From Intrasporangiaceae bacterium (GTDB lineage Bacteria > Actinomycetota > Actinomycetes > Actinomycetales > Dermatophilaceae), in NCBI GenBank assembly GCA_012518475.1, contig JAAYSB010000329.1, forward strand, positions 1-7,836: DNA of 7,836 nt, in the 5' to 3' direction. How positions within the stretch are numbered: position 1 is the first letter of the stretch; each line of letters starts with the position of its first letter. The notes under the pieces were generated by a model, which worked only from the letters and a program-made list of their open reading frames with translations, was not told the origin of the DNA and did not search any database. Position numbers and translations under genes: made by a program. Positions 6,581-7,836 of the stretch are shown here, one piece after another.

Positions 6581-7434
6581 CAGGCGACGATCCTCCCCGG
6601 CGCACTCGGGTGGCCGGCGTGACTCGACGATGGGGCGACGGCTGCCACGGCCGCGTCGATGCCACGCAGCAGGGCCTGCCCGGACGACTGGCCGATCGCC
6701 GCCACCCGGGGACGCAGTCGGGCCGCGATCGGCCGGTGCCCGGCGATGAGGGCGTCGACATAGTCGACGACGGCGGGAACGGCATACCCGAGGGCCGCTG
6801 CTCGGAGCAGCGAGGCGGACAGGGCGGTCGTGCGGTGCAGAGCCGCCTCGATGTCCGGGACCGGGCGACCGAGGGCGGCCGACACGAGAAGGTGTCCACC
6901 GATCTCGTCGTCGCACTCGGGAGTGAGACCGATGCCGTGGCCGGTGCGGTCGAGGAGCTCCGGCGGGACCGCGCAGCCGGGGACGGCTGCGTGGCCGGCA
7001 GCGACCCTGACCCGCGCGGGCCGGAAGGCGCGCACGACCTGCAGGTCGATGCCGCCACGGCGTGGGTGAGCGTCGAGTCGGGTGCGGATCCGACCGCCAC
7101 CGACCTCGAGGAGGTCACCGATCTCGACGTCGAGACCCGCGTCCCGGTCGGCCAGGCGCACCGCGGTCGGGAGCGCGATCGACTGGGGGAAGAGGATGGG
7201 TAGAACGGTGTTGGCGCTCTCGACGAGAAGATAGGCGCCATGACTCGTCGCGGCGACGACGACCGCCTCGCAGGTCGGTCCGCTGATGAGTGGCACTGCG
7301 AGCACGCTCGCGGCGGCACGCTGGAGGTGTCCTGCACCTGGGGCAGGCGGTGTCACCGCTGCCGCGGTCCCCCCGATCCTCGCCGGGGGGCGGACCGTGG
7401 TCGTCAGGGGCTGGACTGCTTGAACAGTCTGCAT
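6580..7434 (-). CDS. allH: DUF2877 protein, AllH/YlbF-like subunit of a carbamoyltransferase
   Basis: The predicted 284-residue protein matches the DUF2877 family (E. coli YlbF/AllH). Typical features are the glycine-rich block GHGIGLTPECDDEIGG (165-180), the helix TTALSASLLRAAALGY (202-217) and the late IGQSSGQALLRGI (247-259). Most family members I know have Gly where this one has Cys (GLTPECDD against GLTPxGDD). With FdrA and DUF1116 it is expected to form a carbamoyltransferase acting on oxamate/oxalurate or a similar ureide. The ATG at 7432-7434 is chosen: GAAAGG lies 10 nt upstream and the frame has no closer start. An upstream ATG at 7442 is out of frame, and an open extension to 7755 would run through the divergent promoter and the regulator gene. 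This is the first gene of the operon, and its stop overlaps the fdrA start by one base. A strong hairpin covers codons 13-24. Confidence 0.85.
   Translation of the reverse strand: MQTVQAVQPLTTTVRPPARIGGTAAAVTPPAPGAGHLQRAAASVLAVPLISGPTCEAVVVAATSHGAYLLVESANTVLPILFPQSIALPTAVRLADRDAGLDVEIGDLLEVGGGRIRTRLDAHPRRGGIDLQVVRAFRPARVRVAAGHAAVPGCAVPPELLDRTGHGIGLTPECDDEIGGHLLVSAALGRPVPDIEAALHRTTALSASLLRAAALGYAVPAVVDYVDALIAGHRPIAARLRPRVAAIGQSSGQALLRGIDAAVAAVAPSSSHAGHPSAPGRIVA
7365..7397 (-). repeat. Strong hairpin in the first codons of the allH-like gene
   Basis: CGGTCC (7365-7370) pairs with GGACCG (7392-7397), and CCCCG (7371-7375) pairs with CGGGG (7384-7388). This gives 11 base pairs with a 3-nt bulge and an 8-nt loop. 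It lies 38-70 nt into the coding region of the first operon gene, a place where stable structure can affect early translation. Confidence 0.5.
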
Positions 7435-7444
7435 GTCAACATGG

Positions 7445-7450
7445 CCTTTC
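7445..7450 (-). promoter_or_regulatory. Ribosome binding site of the allH-like gene
   Basis: The minus strand reads GAAAGG with a 10-nt spacer to the ATG at 7434. The spacing is long but usable, and it supports this start over the out-of-frame ATG at 7442, which would be only 2 nt away. Confidence 0.5.
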
Positions 7451-7460
7451 GACCTCAACG

Positions 7461-7466
7461 ACGCTA
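7461..7466 (-). promoter_or_regulatory. Possible -10 box of the allH-fdrA-allG operon
   Basis: On the minus strand this reads TAGCGT, fitting TANNNT. Transcription would begin near 7454 and give a leader of about 20 nt that contains the GAAAGG ribosome site. No good -35 box lies 17-18 nt upstream; that space is occupied by the inverted repeat at 7471-7488. Confidence 0.4.
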
Positions 7467-7470
7467 CCGA

Positions 7471-7488
7471 GCGCACTATGGTGTGCGC
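7471..7488. promoter_or_regulatory. Inverted repeat framing the regulator's -10 box: candidate PucR-type operator
   Basis: GCGCAC (7471-7476) and GTGCGC (7483-7488) are perfect inverted arms, and the 6 bp between them are TATGGT, the probable -10 box of the regulator gene. The right arm ends at the base before the regulator's ATG. For the opposite operon the repeat covers the region upstream of its possible -10. A protein bound here would block the regulator promoter and could control both transcripts. Binding by the adjacent regulator is inferred from position. Confidence 0.55.
7477..7482 (+). promoter_or_regulatory. -10 box of a leaderless promoter for the regulator gene
   Basis: TATGGT fits TANNNT and ends 6 nt before the ATG at 7489, the same spacing as at the MocA-like gene. 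No ribosome site precedes that ATG, which supports leaderless transcription. No convincing -35 box is visible. Confidence 0.55.
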
Positions 7489-7836
7489 ATGGTAGATGTT
7501 GCCAACTCTGGGCCCCGCGGAACCGCACAACCTGCCGAAGTGCACGGTGCGGCGGTGACGGTCGAGGAGCGTGGACTGGCCGCTACCGACCCCACCCGGG
7601 CCCCGGACCCGGCCCTCCAGCGGCAGCGCCACGCCAGTGACCGCTGGCGGGAGGTCGCGCGGGCCGAGGGCATCCCCGAGAGCGCGCTCAGCAGTGGCGT
7701 CGTCAGTCTCCTCGACCGGCAGGCGGCCATGATCCAGCGCGAGGAGGATGCGCACCGGATCCTCAACCGGAACGTGCTCGCCGGAGGGTCGCTCACCGAG
7801 CTCTGTGCCGACCTGATCGGGTTCCTCGGAGCGCCA
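7489..7836 (+). CDS. Probable PucR-family transcriptional regulator, N-terminal part (3' truncated by window edge)
   Basis: An open frame of 116 codons runs from the ATG at 7489 to the window end. The first 45 or so residues are Ala/Pro/Arg-rich and look disordered. A helical region follows (residues 50-90, with WREVARAEGIPESALSSGVV and LLDRQAAMIQRE). It leads into RILNRNVLAGGSLTELCADL and then IGFLGAP. This last block, a helix then Gly-rich turn then helix ending in LG, resembles the start of the sensory domain in PucR-type regulators, which carry their helix-turn-helix at the C-terminus, here out of view. Divergent placement against a ureide-type carbamoyltransferase operon supports the call, since PucR proteins control purine and ureide catabolism. 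Another GAF-like sensor regulator is possible. The start is chosen from the -10 box 6 nt upstream; GTG at 7483 is an in-frame alternative but would lie inside the inverted repeat. Confidence 0.65.
   Translation, partial: MVDVANSGPRGTAQPAEVHGAAVTVEERGLAATDPTRAPDPALQRQRHASDRWREVARAEGIPESALSSGVVSLLDRQAAMIQREEDAHRILNRNVLAGGSLTELCADLIGFLGAP

Noticed and set aside
5075..6622. A 515-codon open frame on the plus strand
   Set aside because: It is antisense to FdrA, which has conserved blocks throughout; no domain is recognisable in this frame.
7433..7439. TTGACA on the minus strand as a -35 box for the operon
   Set aside because: Its promoter would start inside the allH-like gene, and no TANNNT box lies 16-18 nt downstream.
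7404..7442. A 12-codon upstream reading frame from the out-of-frame ATG at 7442, overlapping the allH-like start
   Set aside because: Its ATG is only 2 nt from the GAAAGG site, too close for efficient initiation; it most likely arises by chance.
7435..7755. N-terminal extension of the DUF2877 protein
   Set aside because: It would overlap the divergent regulator gene and its promoter, and shows no family similarity.

Overview
The window is strongly GC-rich, with codon third positions dominated by G and C. Two genes have a TANNNT -10 box 6 nt before the start codon, as in leaderless actinobacterial transcripts. Together with the protein families, this points to an actinobacterial chromosome, perhaps Micrococcales/Intrasporangiaceae-like; the family level is a guess from style. 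No rRNA, tRNA, CRISPR array, insertion sequence or phage gene was seen.

Layout: (1) 1-380 (+) is the 3' end of an alpha/beta-hydrolase gene. (2) 455-2167 (-) is an AMP-forming acyl-CoA synthetase of the medium-chain/acetyl-CoA-synthetase-like type, convergent with the hydrolase. (3) 2257-2844 (+) is a MobA/MocA-like nucleotidyltransferase, divergent from the synthetase across 89 bp. (4) 2823-3551 (-) is a phosphatidylcholine-synthase-type CDP-alcohol phosphatidyltransferase whose 3' end overlaps the nucleotidyltransferase by 22 bp. (5) 3624-7434 (-) is a tightly coupled three-gene operon, read in the order DUF2877 (AllH-like) - FdrA (AllF-like) - DUF1116 (AllG-like). (6) 7489-end (+) is the N-terminus of a probable PucR-family regulator, divergent from the operon across 54 bp.

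The centrepiece is the DUF2877-FdrA-DUF1116 set. The homologous E. coli trio (ylbF, fdrA, ylbE; renamed allH, allF, allG) is reported to form oxamate carbamoyltransferase. That enzyme splits oxalurate with phosphate into oxamate and carbamoyl phosphate at the end of anaerobic allantoin breakdown. A PucR-type regulator (purine/ureide catabolism family) beside it fits a nitrogen-scavenging role. The carbamate kinase that would turn carbamoyl phosphate into ATP is not in the window. The gene order is H-F-G instead of the F-G-H of E. coli. A MocA-like protein nearby could serve a molybdenum hydroxylase such as xanthine dehydrogenase, upstream in purine breakdown, but this link is only inferred.

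The most striking non-coding signal is a perfect 6+6 bp inverted repeat at 7471-7488 in the divergent promoter region. Its 6-bp centre is the probable -10 box of the regulator gene, which suggests an autoregulatory operator that also covers the operon promoter. Several strong hairpins lie inside coding sequence (early allH-like gene, middle of the DUF1116 gene, FdrA linker) and are listed as second-look items.
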